NCBI GenBank assembly: GCA_030583865.1
Contig: CP129479.1
Span: 2,504,819-2,568,818, forward strand
Direction of reading: 5' to 3'
DNA: 64,000 bases
Origin: Thermodesulfobacteriota bacterium
GTDB taxonomy: Bacteria; Desulfobacterota; GWC2-55-46
A program made the position numbers and the translations under genes. Below are positions 1 to 8,907 of the stretch, piece by piece. Position 1 is the stretch's first letter; each line of letters begins with the position of its first letter. The notes beneath the pieces are model-generated. The model was given only the letters and a program-made list of their open reading frames with translations. It ran no database searches and was not told the origin of the DNA.

Positions 1-1
1 A

Positions 2-1963
2 GCTGGAATAACCGGAGGGAACCTGGCTGTCGGCCAGGAGGCCTTGAAGTCGATGCTCTCGATGCTCCGCCACCGGGGGCCGGACGACTTCGGCCTCTAT
101 AGCGACGGCCGCGCGGCCCTGGGACACACGAGGCTCAGCATAATTGACCTCGAGGGCGGGCGCCAGCCCATGTCCAACGAGGACGGGAGCGTCTGGATAA
201 GCTTCAACGGGGAGATATTCAACTATATCGAGCTCAAGGACGAACTCGCGAGAAAGGGGCACCGTTTTTCCACAAACTCCGATACCGAGGTAATAATCCA
301 CCTCTACGAGGAGCTCGGAGACGGATGCGTTACGCGCCTTAACGGCCAGTTCGCCTTCGCCATATGGGACAAAAACCGCTCCGAGCTCTTTATAGCGCGC
401 GACAGGCTCGGGATACGGCCCCTTTTCTACTCTTCGCACGCGGGCCGCTTCTATTTCGCTTCCGAGATAAAGGCGCTCTTCGCCGGGGGGCCTCTCCCGA
501 GGGAGATAGACCCGGCGGCGCTTAATGAGATATTCACCCTCTGGTGCAGCGTGCCGCCGAGGACCGCCTTCAAGGGAATAAACGAGCTTCCTCCCGCTCA
601 CTGGATGAAAATAAAGGACGGGGCAATCGCGTCGGTCGAGCGCTACTGGGACGTGCCGCTCGGCGAAGAAACGCGCGATATGAGCATTGAAGAGGCAGCG
701 GACGGGCTTTTTGATATCCTCTCTGATTCGACGCGCCTGCAGCTACGGGCTGACGTGCCGGTCGGGGCATACTTGAGCGGCGGGCTCGATTCCTCCGTAA
801 CCGCCGCGCTGATAACGAAGATTTCCGGAGCCGGCCCGCATACCTTCTCCGTGGCGTTCGAAGACCGGGCATACGACGAGAGCGGGTTCCAGCACGAGAT
901 GGCCCGCCACCTCGGGACCGAGCACCACGAGATACGGTGTTCGTACTCCGACATAAGCGGGGTCTTCCCGGAGGTCGTCTGGTATGCCGAGAAGCCGGTC
1001 CTAAGGACCGCGCCTGCCCCGCTTTTCATCCTCTCTCGCCTTGTGAGGGAGACCGGGCTCAAGGTAGTCCTTACGGGCGAGGGAGCTGACGAGGCGGCCG
1101 GGGGCTACGACATTTTCAAGGAGGCGAAGATACGGGAGTTCTGGGCGCGCGAGCCGGAATCCAGGCTCCGCCCCCTGCTCCTTAAGAAGCTCTATCCTTA
1201 CCTGAGCGCGTTCCAGGGCCAGTCCGACGCGTACAGGGAAGCCTTCTTCAACGGCGGCCTCTCCGACGTCTCCGACCCTCTCTTCTCACATCGTCCGAGA
1301 TGGCAGACCACCTCAAGGCTCAAGGCCTTTTTCTCGAAGGACCTCCTGGCCGAATGCACGCCGGGCCCGGAGGAGCGGCTTAAGATGCTCATGCCCCCGG
1401 GGTTCGGAAGCTGGAGGGCGCTCGCCAGGGCGCAGTACATAGAGACTGCAAGCCTTCTGCCGGGCTACATACTCTCTTCCCAGGGCGACAGGGTGCTGAT
1501 GGGTAACTCGGTTGAAGGACGGTACCCTTTCCTGGACCACAGGGTAGTTGAGTACTGCGCCCGGCTGCCGCTTCGCCATAAGATGCGCGGCCTCGACGAA
1601 AAGCACGTACTCAAGCGGATGGCGCACGGCATGCTGCCCGCCTCCATCCTCAAGCGGACCAAGCAGCCCTATCTCGCGCCTGACAGCAAGAGCTTTTTTG
1701 CCGGGGGCAAGTCGCCCGATTACGTGGAGGAACTCCTATCCGAGGGGTCGCTCAAGGACTCCGGGTATTTCGATCCCGTGTCCGTGGGGCTCCTCGTCAA
1801 GAAATGCCGCAGGGGCGCGGCGAGCGGCTTCAGAGACAACATGGCCCTTGTCGGCATACTCTCAACGCAGCTCCTGCATGAGATGTTCATAGCCGGGTTC
1901 GAGAACAGGGCCGTGGCCGGGCGCGATGCGGGCCTCCGGGCGCCGGCCGCCGCGGCCTCATAA
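2..1963 (+). CDS. Asparagine-synthase-type glutamine amidotransferase, exosortase-locus member (5' partial)
   Basis: Class II glutamine amidotransferase fused to an asparagine-synthase PP-loop domain; it would hydrolyse glutamine and amidate an adenylated carboxylate. The reading frame is already open at base 2 (AGITGGNLAVG), which matches the residues that follow the MCG start of this family, so the true start and catalytic Cys2 lie just upstream of the window. GATase motifs visible are RHRGPDD, the LSI-D-GGRQPM segment and SFNGEIFN; the synthase PP-loop is SGGLDSS. About 653 residues are visible, normal for AsnB-like enzymes of exosortase A gene clusters. The ACP gene follows after 24 bases. 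The acceptor could be a sugar carboxylate or an ACP-bound acid; this is not decidable from sequence. Confidence 0.9.
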   Translation, partial: AGITGGNLAVGQEALKSMLSMLRHRGPDDFGLYSDGRAALGHTRLSIIDLEGGRQPMSNEDGSVWISFNGEIFNYIELKDELARKGHRFSTNSDTEVIIHLYEELGDGCVTRLNGQFAFAIWDKNRSELFIARDRLGIRPLFYSSHAGRFYFASEIKALFAGGPLPREIDPAALNEIFTLWCSVPPRTAFKGINELPPAHWMKIKDGAIASVERYWDVPLGEETRDMSIEEAADGLFDILSDSTRLQLRADVPVGAYLSGGLDSSVTAALITKISGAGPHTFSVAFEDRAYDESGFQHEMARHLGTEHHEIRCSYSDISGVFPEVVWYAEKPVLRTAPAPLFILSRLVRETGLKVVLTGEGADEAAGGYDIFKEAKIREFWAREPESRLRPLLLKKLYPYLSAFQGQSDAYREAFFNGGLSDVSDPLFSHRPRWQTTSRLKAFFSKDLLAECTPGPEERLKMLMPPGFGSWRALARAQYIETASLLPGYILSSQGDRVLMGNSVEGRYPFLDHRVVEYCARLPLRHKMRGLDEKHVLKRMAHGMLPASILKRTKQPYLAPDSKSFFAGGKSPDYVEELLSEGSLKDSGYFDPVSVGLLVKKCRRGAASGFRDNMALVGILSTQLLHEMFIAGFENRAVAGRDAGLRAPAAAAS

Positions 1964-1987
1964 GCAAATCAAGGAGGGATTCAGCCG

Positions 1988-2248
1988 ATGCACGATAAGA
2001 TAAGAGAGTTCATCTTCGAGAACTTCCTCTTCAATGCCGAGGGGAGCGCGCTCGACAACGACGCCTCGTTCCTCGAAACAGGAATAATAGACTCTACCGG
2101 CATGCTCGAGCTCGTAAACTGGATACAGGAGACCTGCGGCTTCGAGGTCGACGATACCGAGCTCGTCCCCGAGAACCTCGACAGCGTAAACCGGCTCGCC
2201 ATATACATAGCCAGGAAGACTCAGACAGAGCCCCAGGCATCCGGATAA
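1988..2248 (+). CDS. Acyl carrier protein
   Basis: An 86-residue acyl carrier protein. The helix II motif D-S-T-G-M places the phosphopantetheine-bearing serine at residue 36. It starts at ATG with AAGGAGGG about 13 bases upstream. Stand-alone ACPs beside AMP-forming ligases are typical of exosortase A loci, and the ligase gene follows after 98 bases. The likely role is to hold an acyl or amino-acyl group activated by one of the two ligases, in the cytoplasm, for later transfer. It is too short and too placed with non-fatty-acid genes to be the housekeeping AcpP. Confidence 0.9.
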   Translation: MHDKIREFIFENFLFNAEGSALDNDASFLETGIIDSTGMLELVNWIQETCGFEVDDTELVPENLDSVNRLAIYIARKTQTEPQASG

Positions 2249-2346
2249 CCGAGTGTTTGGGCTGCCCCCACTCGCGGGTAATACCGGCGGGTGAATTGCG
2301 TTTCCTCCGGATCGGGAACCCCGGAAAATCTCAACCTGCTTAATAG

Positions 2347-3924
2347 ATGCTCGTACACGACTACCTCATACGCTCGGCCGAACGCTTCCCCGAGAAGATT
2401 GCCCTGGTCCACGGGGGCAGGCGGACCTCGTACTCCGAGCTCCTTTCTGCGGCCTCGTCCGTCTCCGCATGGCTGAGGCACGCGGGCGTGGAAAAAGGCG
2501 ACCGGGTCGCGATACTGAACGACGACCCGAAGGAGTACATAAGCTCCTACTTCGGCATCCTCATGGCCGGCGGGATAGTCGTCGCGCTTAATACCGATAC
2601 TTCGGCCAGGACCCTCGGCGCGCAGATAAGCGGGTGCGGCGTTTCCGTGGCGATAACCCAGGCGAAGTTCATGGGCCACTTCAGGGAGCTCGGGAGGGGA
2701 GTCACCTCGCTTAAGTCGGTCGCGGCATCCGGGCTCAAGCCCTCGGACGCCGGTGACGAGGGATATGCCCTGTTCGACCTTAAGGACGCCTTCGGATTTC
2801 CGCCCGGCGCCCCGGCCCAATCCGTGCGAGCGGACATCGCGCAGGTCATCTATACGTCCGGCACGACCGGCGGATCGAGCGCGGTGACGCTCAGGCACTC
2901 CAACCTCGTGGCCAACACGGCTTCGATAATCGAGTACCTAAAGCTGGGAGAGGACGACAGCGTAATGGCCGTGCTGCCTTTTTTCTATTCCTACGGCAAC
3001 TCGGTAATGCTTACCCATATCGCGGCGGGCGGCAGGCTGGTCGCAAACCAGAACTTCATTTATCCGAACATCATACTCGGCCAGATGGCCGCCGAGGAGG
3101 TGACGGGCTTCTCCGGCGTGCCTTCGACCTATGCGATACTCCTCAACCGCTCCGCCCTAAGGCGCTACAAGTTCCCGGCCCTGAGGTACATGACCCAGGC
3201 GGGCGGGGCAATGCCGCCCAGGCTCGCGCGCGAGATGAAGGCCATGTTCCCGGAAGTGGACTTCTACATAATGTACGGCCAGACAGAGGCCTCGGCCAGG
3301 CTGTCCTACCTTGAGCCTCACGAGCTCCTGAGGAAAGCGGGCTCTGTCGGGAAGGCCATACCCGGCGTACGGCTTGAGGTGCTCGACGAAAACGGCGAGC
3401 CGGTAGGGCCGGGCGAGACCGGCGAAATAGTCGCGAGCGGGGAAAACATCATGGCCGGGTACTGGAGAGAGCCCGAGAAGACCGCGAGGGTGCTTAGAAA
3501 CGGGAAACTCTTGACAGGCGACCTCGCCAGGGTCGACGATGAGGGGTTCATCTACATAGTCAGCCGGAAAAGCGACATAATAAAATGCGGCTCCCACAGG
3601 ATCCACCCGGCTGAAATAGAAGAAGCCCTGGCCGAACATGCCGCCGTCCACGAGTCCGCTGTAGTAGGCGTGGAGGACGAGATACTCGGCGAGGCGCTGA
3701 AGGCCCTCGTCGTATTGAAGACCGGATACCAGTGCTCCCGGACCGAGCTCCTGCAGCACTGCAAGGCGCTGCTTCCGTCGTACAAGGTCCCGCAGCACAT
3801 CGATTTCATCCCGGAGCTCCCGAAGACATCGAGCGGCAAGATAAAGCGAGCGCTTCTAAAGACCCCTTCCGCGCCGGGGTCGCCAGGGTTAATCGACCAG
3901 CGAAGCCAAAAGGAGGCCGGATGA
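2347..3924 (+). CDS. AMP-forming acyl-CoA/acyl-ACP ligase, exosortase A system-associated (ligase 1)
   Basis: A 525-residue ANL superfamily adenylating enzyme that would activate a carboxylic acid as acyl-AMP and pass it to CoA or the adjacent ACP. Seen: the TSGTTG phosphate loop (about residues 170-175), the YGQTEAS motif, the TGDLA motif, and the C-terminal catalytic lysine in SSGKIKR. The phosphate loop is unusual: the normal P-K-G that follows is S-S-A (about 177-179), so the A3 lysine is missing, while ligase 2 at 4942 keeps APKGV. The stop overlaps the next gene's ATG. The substrate is unknown. Confidence 0.88.
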   Translation: MLVHDYLIRSAERFPEKIALVHGGRRTSYSELLSAASSVSAWLRHAGVEKGDRVAILNDDPKEYISSYFGILMAGGIVVALNTDTSARTLGAQISGCGVSVAITQAKFMGHFRELGRGVTSLKSVAASGLKPSDAGDEGYALFDLKDAFGFPPGAPAQSVRADIAQVIYTSGTTGGSSAVTLRHSNLVANTASIIEYLKLGEDDSVMAVLPFFYSYGNSVMLTHIAAGGRLVANQNFIYPNIILGQMAAEEVTGFSGVPSTYAILLNRSALRRYKFPALRYMTQAGGAMPPRLAREMKAMFPEVDFYIMYGQTEASARLSYLEPHELLRKAGSVGKAIPGVRLEVLDENGEPVGPGETGEIVASGENIMAGYWREPEKTARVLRNGKLLTGDLARVDDEGFIYIVSRKSDIIKCGSHRIHPAEIEEALAEHAAVHESAVVGVEDEILGEALKALVVLKTGYQCSRTELLQHCKALLPSYKVPQHIDFIPELPKTSSGKIKRALLKTPSAPGSPGLIDQRSQKEAG

Positions 3925-4919
3925 TGACAGTCTGCAGGAATTGTGTGCTCCCCTCTACCTTCCCGGGCATAAGTTTCGACGACTCGGGCGTCTGCTCCTT
4001 CTGCCGTAACCACAGGCCGGAAAGCGCAGGCGGGAGCGCCATGAAGAAGTTCGAGGAGAAGTTCCTTAAGCTCGCCGCCGAGCACGGCGGCAAGGGCAAC
4101 TACGACGTGCTCATGGCCTACAGCGGCGGCAAGGACAGCACCTACACCATGGACCTTTTCGCAAGGAAATACGGCTTAAGGGTGCTCGCCTTCACCTTTG
4201 ACAACACCTTCGTATCTGAGAAGGCGTTTTCGAACATGAGAAAGGTATGCGAAAGCCTCGGGGCCGACCACATCGTGTACAGGCCGGACCCGAAGATGCT
4301 CCGTGCAATCTTCAGCGCCGCTTCGGAGCGGGAGCTCTACTCGGCCAAGACCCTTGAGCGCGCGAGCACCATCTGCACGAGCTGCATAGGACTCGTGAAG
4401 GCCCTGATACTCAGGACCGCGATCGAGCGCGGGATAGCCATCGTCGGTTTCGGCTGGTCCCCGGGGCAGGCCCCCATACAGGCCTCGGTCATGAGGACGA
4501 ACCCGTCGCTTATGCGCCTCACGCAGAAGGCCATACACGAGCCTCTCAAGGCCATAGCAGGCGACCGGGTCGAACCTTTCTTCCTTGCCGAGGAGCACTA
4601 CGGTACTCCAGAGCGGTTCCCGTGGAACGTGCACCCCCTCGCCTTCAACCACTATGACGAGGACATGATAATAGAGAGGAACTCTGAGCTTGGCTGGGAG
4701 AAGCCCGACGACACGGACGCGAACTCCACGAACTGCCTCCTTAACGCGTACGCAAACCAGCTCCACAAGGAACGGTACGGGTTCCATCCGTATGTCTGGG
4801 AAATAGCGAACATGGTGCGTTCCGGCGCGATGACGCGCGAAAAGGGCCTTGAAAAGATAGACGCGATGGAAGACCCTGAAATGGTCGAACGCGCCCGCAA
4901 GGAATTAGTCCGGGGATAA
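3921..4919 (+). CDS. PP-loop ATPase, N-acetyl sugar amidotransferase-like
   Basis: A protein of 332 residues resembling the WbpG/PseA-type N-acetyl sugar amidotransferases. The N-terminus has a zinc-ribbon-like pattern (CRNC...CSFC), followed by the adenylating PP-loop SGGKDST and a later CTSC pair. Family members adenylate a keto or acid group on a sugar and add ammonia supplied by a glutaminase partner. No HisH/HisF-type glutaminase is nearby, so the upstream class II amidotransferase could be the ammonia source (inference). I chose the ATG at 3921 because AGGAGG lies 5 bases upstream and it overlaps the ligase 1 stop (ATGA). It is flanked by the two ligases. Confidence 0.82.
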   Translation: MMTVCRNCVLPSTFPGISFDDSGVCSFCRNHRPESAGGSAMKKFEEKFLKLAAEHGGKGNYDVLMAYSGGKDSTYTMDLFARKYGLRVLAFTFDNTFVSEKAFSNMRKVCESLGADHIVYRPDPKMLRAIFSAASERELYSAKTLERASTICTSCIGLVKALILRTAIERGIAIVGFGWSPGQAPIQASVMRTNPSLMRLTQKAIHEPLKAIAGDRVEPFFLAEEHYGTPERFPWNVHPLAFNHYDEDMIIERNSELGWEKPDDTDANSTNCLLNAYANQLHKERYGFHPYVWEIANMVRSGAMTREKGLEKIDAMEDPEMVERARKELVRG

Positions 4920-4941
4920 CCGGAGCTCTTCGCACCCCGGC

Positions 4942-6549
4942 ATGAAGATGCCCGCCTGCGCCCGCAGTAGCTTACTGCAGCAGCAACGCCCTCCCTATAT
5001 GACCGTCGACAGATTCCTGGAAGATAGCGCCCGGACGCACCCGGACAGGGAGGCCCTCGTGACAAAGGAGGGCCGCTTCACCTACGGACGTCTCGGCGCG
5101 ATGGCAGCCGCCTTCTCTTCAGCCCTGGTCTCCGGGGGCCTGAAAAAGGGCGACCGCGTATGCATCCTCCTGGAAAACTCGGCGGAGCTCGTGGCGGCGG
5201 TTTTCGGGGTGCTCAGGGCAGGAGGGGTTTTCGTGCTGCTCAACCCCACGACCAAGGCGCGCAAATGCGGGTACATATTCAATGACTGCCGGGCCTCCGC
5301 GCTTGTGACTACCTATGAAAAGGCCCAGCTCATAGCTGAAATAGCGGCATCGGCGCCCTCGCTCAAACGCATATGGCTTTCCGGGCAGGCGGCTGTGCTG
5401 CCTTCTCCTGTCTCGGGAATAAGCGCGAGCCTCCGTGAGGCGCTCTTGCCGGTGAGCGCCCCCGGGCCGGCGAGCGGGCCCGAAGCAACAGACCTCGCTT
5501 CCATTATATACACCTCCGGCTCGACCGGCGCGCCCAAGGGGGTCACAATGGCCCATTCGAACATGGCCGCCGCGGCGGACTCCATCATCAGCTACCTCGG
5601 GATTACCCGTGACGACGTAATCCTCAACACCCTGCCCATGTCGTTCGATTACGGCCTTTACCAGGTCCTCATGGGTTTCAGGTCCGGGGCCAGGGTCGTC
5701 CTCGAGAAGTTCCTGTATTCCTGGGACATACTGAAGACCATAGAAAAGGAACGGGTGACCGGGTTCCCGATCGTGCCGACAATATCCTCCATACTCCTCA
5801 AGACCGAGGACTTCAAGGGCTTGAGCTTTGAGGGCCTGAGATACATCACAAACACCGGCGCGGCCCTCCCTGTGCAGCACATAAAAAGGCTTCGCGAGAT
5901 ATTCCCGAAGACGAAGATATTCTCGATGTACGGCCTTACGGAATGCAAGAGGGTGTCTTACCTGCCGCCTGAAGAGCTCGACAGGCGCCCGACATCGGTC
6001 GGGAAGCCGATGCCGAATACCGATGCATACGTGGTCGATTCCGAAGGGAAGCGGGTAGGGCACGGAGTGACCGGCGAGCTCGTAGTAAAAGGGCCTAGCG
6101 TGATGGCAGGGTACTGGGGGTTGCCCGAGGAGACGGCGAAAGCGCTCCGGCCCGACGCCGGCGGCGAAACGGTCCTTTATACAGGCGACCTTTTCAGGAC
6201 CGACGAGGACGGGTTCCTCTACTTCGTGGGCCGGAAGGACGAGATCCTGAAATGCCGGGGCGAGAAGGTGAGCCCCAGGGAGGTGGAAGAGGTCATCCAC
6301 TGGCATGAAGGTGTGGCCCAGGCCGCGGTCGCCGGGGTGCCTGACGCGGTCCTCGGGACCGCGCTCAAGGCCTTCGTGGTGCGCAAAAGAGGAAGCGAGC
6401 TTACCCAGAGGGAGCTCATGCAGCACTGTTCAAGGCACCTCGAGGACTTCATGGTCCCGAAATACATCGTATTCATGGAGGACCTGCCGAAAAACGAGAA
6501 CGGGAAGGTGGACAGGCCGCGCCTTGCCGAAGGCGGGGCAGCGGGGTGA
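4942..6549 (+). CDS. AMP-forming acyl-CoA/acyl-ACP ligase, exosortase A system-associated (ligase 2)
   Basis: A second ANL-family adenylating enzyme, 535 residues from this ATG. It keeps the full phosphate loop TSGSTGAPKGV, the YGLTE motif, the TGDLF hinge region and a C-terminal catalytic lysine (NENGKVDR). Alignment with ligase 1 suggests the conserved part starts at ATG 4999 (MTVDRFLEDSA); neither start has a strong ribosome site. It probably activates an organic or amino acid for loading on the ACP. Its stop TGA overlaps the GTG start of the deacetylase by 4 bases. The two ligases are clearly related but differ at the A3 motif, so they probably act on different substrates. Confidence 0.87.
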   Translation: MKMPACARSSLLQQQRPPYMTVDRFLEDSARTHPDREALVTKEGRFTYGRLGAMAAAFSSALVSGGLKKGDRVCILLENSAELVAAVFGVLRAGGVFVLLNPTTKARKCGYIFNDCRASALVTTYEKAQLIAEIAASAPSLKRIWLSGQAAVLPSPVSGISASLREALLPVSAPGPASGPEATDLASIIYTSGSTGAPKGVTMAHSNMAAAADSIISYLGITRDDVILNTLPMSFDYGLYQVLMGFRSGARVVLEKFLYSWDILKTIEKERVTGFPIVPTISSILLKTEDFKGLSFEGLRYITNTGAALPVQHIKRLREIFPKTKIFSMYGLTECKRVSYLPPEELDRRPTSVGKPMPNTDAYVVDSEGKRVGHGVTGELVVKGPSVMAGYWGLPEETAKALRPDAGGETVLYTGDLFRTDEDGFLYFVGRKDEILKCRGEKVSPREVEEVIHWHEGVAQAAVAGVPDAVLGTALKAFVVRKRGSELTQRELMQHCSRHLEDFMVPKYIVFMEDLPKNENGKVDRPRLAEGGAAG

Positions 6550-7385
6550 ACATCCAGAACGCATTGACGATAGACGTCGAGGACTACTACATGGTGACCG
6601 GCTTCGCCGACAGGGTCAGATTCGAGGACTGGCCGAAGTTCGAAAGCCGGGTGGCCATGAGCACGAGAAAGGTCCTCGCCCTGCTCTCCAGATACGGGGT
6701 CAAGGCCACATTCTTCGTCCTCGGCTGGGTGGCTGAAAACGACCCGCGCCTCGTAAGGGAAATACACTCCGAGGGGCACGAGGTGGCCTGCCACGGCTAC
6801 AACCACCGCCTCATATATGATACGACCCCTGATGAGTTCAGGGAGGACATCCGGAAATCGAAGCGCATACTCGAGGACATCTCAGGGAGGCCGGTCGCCG
6901 GCTACAGGGCGGCCAGCTATTCGGTTACAAAAAAGACGCTCTGGGCCCTCGACATACTTATGGAGGAGGGCTTCCTTTACGACTCGAGCATATTCCCCAT
7001 TCACCACGACAGGTACGGCATACCTGACGCCTGCCGGTTCCCCTACGAGATAAAAAGGAACGGCGGCGCCCTGATGGAGTTCCCCCCGTCAACGCTCCGT
7101 CTTCTTGGCCAGAACCTGCCGGTCGCTGGAGGCGGGTATCTCAGGCTTCTACCCTCATGGCTTACAAGGGCGGCAGCGAAAAAAATAAACTCCAAAGAGC
7201 GGAAACCGGTAATCTTCTACATACACCCCTGGGAAGTCGACGAGGGGCAGCCGAGGCTCAAGGTCGGCTCTCTTTCCGCGTTCAGGCATTACACAAACAT
7301 AAAGAGCACGTCAGCCAAGCTCGAGGGGCTCATGAGGGAGTTCAGCTTCAGGCCCCTCTCCGCGTTCCTGGATGGAAATGCATAG
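6546..7385 (+). CDS. Polysaccharide deacetylase with DUF3473 tail, exosortase A system-associated
   Basis: A 279-residue NodB-fold deacetylase. Seen: TIDVEDYY (metal/catalytic Asp pair), HEVACHGYNH (metal-binding histidines), GYRAASYS and a late IHPWE motif. The C-terminal part fits the DUF3473 extension found with exosortase A. It would remove N-acetyl groups from a sugar chain or precursor. The start is GTG at 6546, overlapping the ligase stop. There is no signal peptide, so it acts in the cytoplasm or on the inner membrane's inner face. The exosortase gene begins inside its last codons, which suggests coupled translation. Confidence 0.9.
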   Translation: MNIQNALTIDVEDYYMVTGFADRVRFEDWPKFESRVAMSTRKVLALLSRYGVKATFFVLGWVAENDPRLVREIHSEGHEVACHGYNHRLIYDTTPDEFREDIRKSKRILEDISGRPVAGYRAASYSVTKKTLWALDILMEEGFLYDSSIFPIHHDRYGIPDACRFPYEIKRNGGALMEFPPSTLRLLGQNLPVAGGGYLRLLPSWLTRAAAKKINSKERKPVIFYIHPWEVDEGQPRLKVGSLSAFRHYTNIKSTSAKLEGLMREFSFRPLSAFLDGNA

Positions 7386-8907
7386 CGAAAGGAGTATCCT
7401 CCCCTCGCCCTTCCAGCTCAAGCTGGGCGCCCTCGCCGTCCTTTTCGCGCTCGCGTACGGGGAAGCGGTCTCGCACATGGTGCGGACATGGAGCACGAGC
7501 AACACCTACTCACACGGCTTCCTTGTCCCCCTGGTAAGCATTTATTTCATATGGATGAAAAGGGGCGCCCTGAGTACGCTCCCCTCAAAGCCGAGCCTGG
7601 CGGCCGGTTCGGTCGCGGTCGCAGCGACTTCCATGCTCCTGGCCGCCGGACACGTGAGCAGCCTCGTAATCGTCCAGCAGATATCCCTTGTGCTGGCCCT
7701 CCCGGCCCTGGTACTCATGCTCATGGGCCGGAGCTTTCTGCGGGCGCTGGCCCTGCCGCTATCGTATCTCCTCCTCATGGTCCCGGCGCTCGACATCCTC
7801 ATCGAGCGCGTCCAGTTCCCTTTCCAGCTCGTTACGGCGAAGATGGCAGCCGGGTTTCTGCAGCTCTTCAATGTTCCAGTCTTCCTCAACAGGCAGTTCA
7901 TCGAGATGCCGAACATAACACTCGAGGTCGCCAGGGCCTGCAGCGGCGTACAGTACCTCGTGGCCATAATAGCGCTCGCTATACCGCTCGCCTACCTGAA
8001 CCATACCGGCCGCACGAGGCTCGTCATACTCGCCCTCGCCGTCGCGATAGGCGTCGTGGCCAACTGGCTCCGGGTCATACTCATAGCGCTCTGGAGCCAT
8101 GCGGGTGGCGAAGTCCTGCACGGCCCCATGCACGTGTTCCAGGGGCTCTTCGTGGCTGTCGCGGGGTTTTTCATGCTCTTCGTCGTCTCCATGGTCCTGG
8201 CCTGGTCAGGGAGGCGGTCCGGCAAACCAGGCCCTGAGGCGAAGGCAGCGACGACCTGCGGGGCCTTTTCCATGTCGAATGCCGCTTTCGCGGCCGGAGC
8301 GCTTCTTTTAGCGGCGACCGCGGCGTACGTGCACCTCTACAAAACTGAGCCGGTCCAGCTTGCCGAGCCACTAAGGAGGCTGCCCATGCATGTAGCTGAA
8401 TGGAAGGGCTCGGACAGGGCTTCGCATGGCGAACTCCCTTTCCTCATGAAGGGCGCGGATTCCGAGATCTACAGGACGTACACGGGCCCGTCGGGCAGGG
8501 AGGTCCGGGTCTACGTGGCGTACTACACGGCACAGACACAGGGAAGGGAGCTGGTGCGCCACGAGCACGCGTCCATGTTCGGCCCGGAACGGATAATCGA
8601 GCTCCCGTTCGGCGAAGGGGCAGTCAGGGCAAACCTTGCCGCGTACTCAGGCCCGAGGGATTACCGGATACTCTACTGGTACAGCATAAACGGAAGGCGC
8701 ATAACCGGGAGGATCGAGGCCAAGCTCATGACCCTCGTGGACGGTGTATTCCGGAAGCGGACCAACGGGGCGGTGGTCATGATATTCTGGGACGCCACTG
8801 ACGAAGCCGACGCGGGGCTTGACCCCGAGCGGGCGGGCTTTATAGAAGCCCTGCTCCCGGCCATAGAATCAAGGCTCAGCAAATTTGAAACGGAGGAAAT
8901 CACATGA
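7372..8907 (+). CDS. xrtA: Exosortase A (EpsH/XrtA) fused to EpsI domain
   Basis: A 511-residue membrane protein. Residues about 15-280 carry multiple hydrophobic helices and the exosortase catalytic set: Cys190 in ARACSGVQYL, Arg234 in NWLR and His254 in GPMHVFQG. Residues about 300-511 match the EpsI/DUF3485 periplasmic domain, after one more membrane segment. Exosortases are transpeptidase-like enzymes that cut PEP-CTERM tails at the inner membrane; two PEP-CTERM substrates are encoded at 40059 and 43958. The ATG at 7372 overlaps the deacetylase end by 14 bases; ATG 7378 is an alternative. The SGNH gene overlaps its stop (ATGA). Confidence 0.95.
   Translation: MEMHSERSILPSPFQLKLGALAVLFALAYGEAVSHMVRTWSTSNTYSHGFLVPLVSIYFIWMKRGALSTLPSKPSLAAGSVAVAATSMLLAAGHVSSLVIVQQISLVLALPALVLMLMGRSFLRALALPLSYLLLMVPALDILIERVQFPFQLVTAKMAAGFLQLFNVPVFLNRQFIEMPNITLEVARACSGVQYLVAIIALAIPLAYLNHTGRTRLVILALAVAIGVVANWLRVILIALWSHAGGEVLHGPMHVFQGLFVAVAGFFMLFVVSMVLAWSGRRSGKPGPEAKAATTCGAFSMSNAAFAAGALLLAATAAYVHLYKTEPVQLAEPLRRLPMHVAEWKGSDRASHGELPFLMKGADSEIYRTYTGPSGREVRVYVAYYTAQTQGRELVRHEHASMFGPERIIELPFGEGAVRANLAAYSGPRDYRILYWYSINGRRITGRIEAKLMTLVDGVFRKRTNGAVVMIFWDATDEADAGLDPERAGFIEALLPAIESRLSKFETEEIT

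Noticed and set aside
570-1662. Several open frames on the - strand inside the amidotransferase gene
   Set aside because: They are opposite-strand shadows in GC-rich DNA, with no domain or ribosome site, and overlap a clear gene.
5119-6426. 435-codon open frame on - opposite ligase 2
   Set aside because: Long but lies wholly opposite a confident ANL enzyme; composition is that of a complement shadow and no motif is seen.
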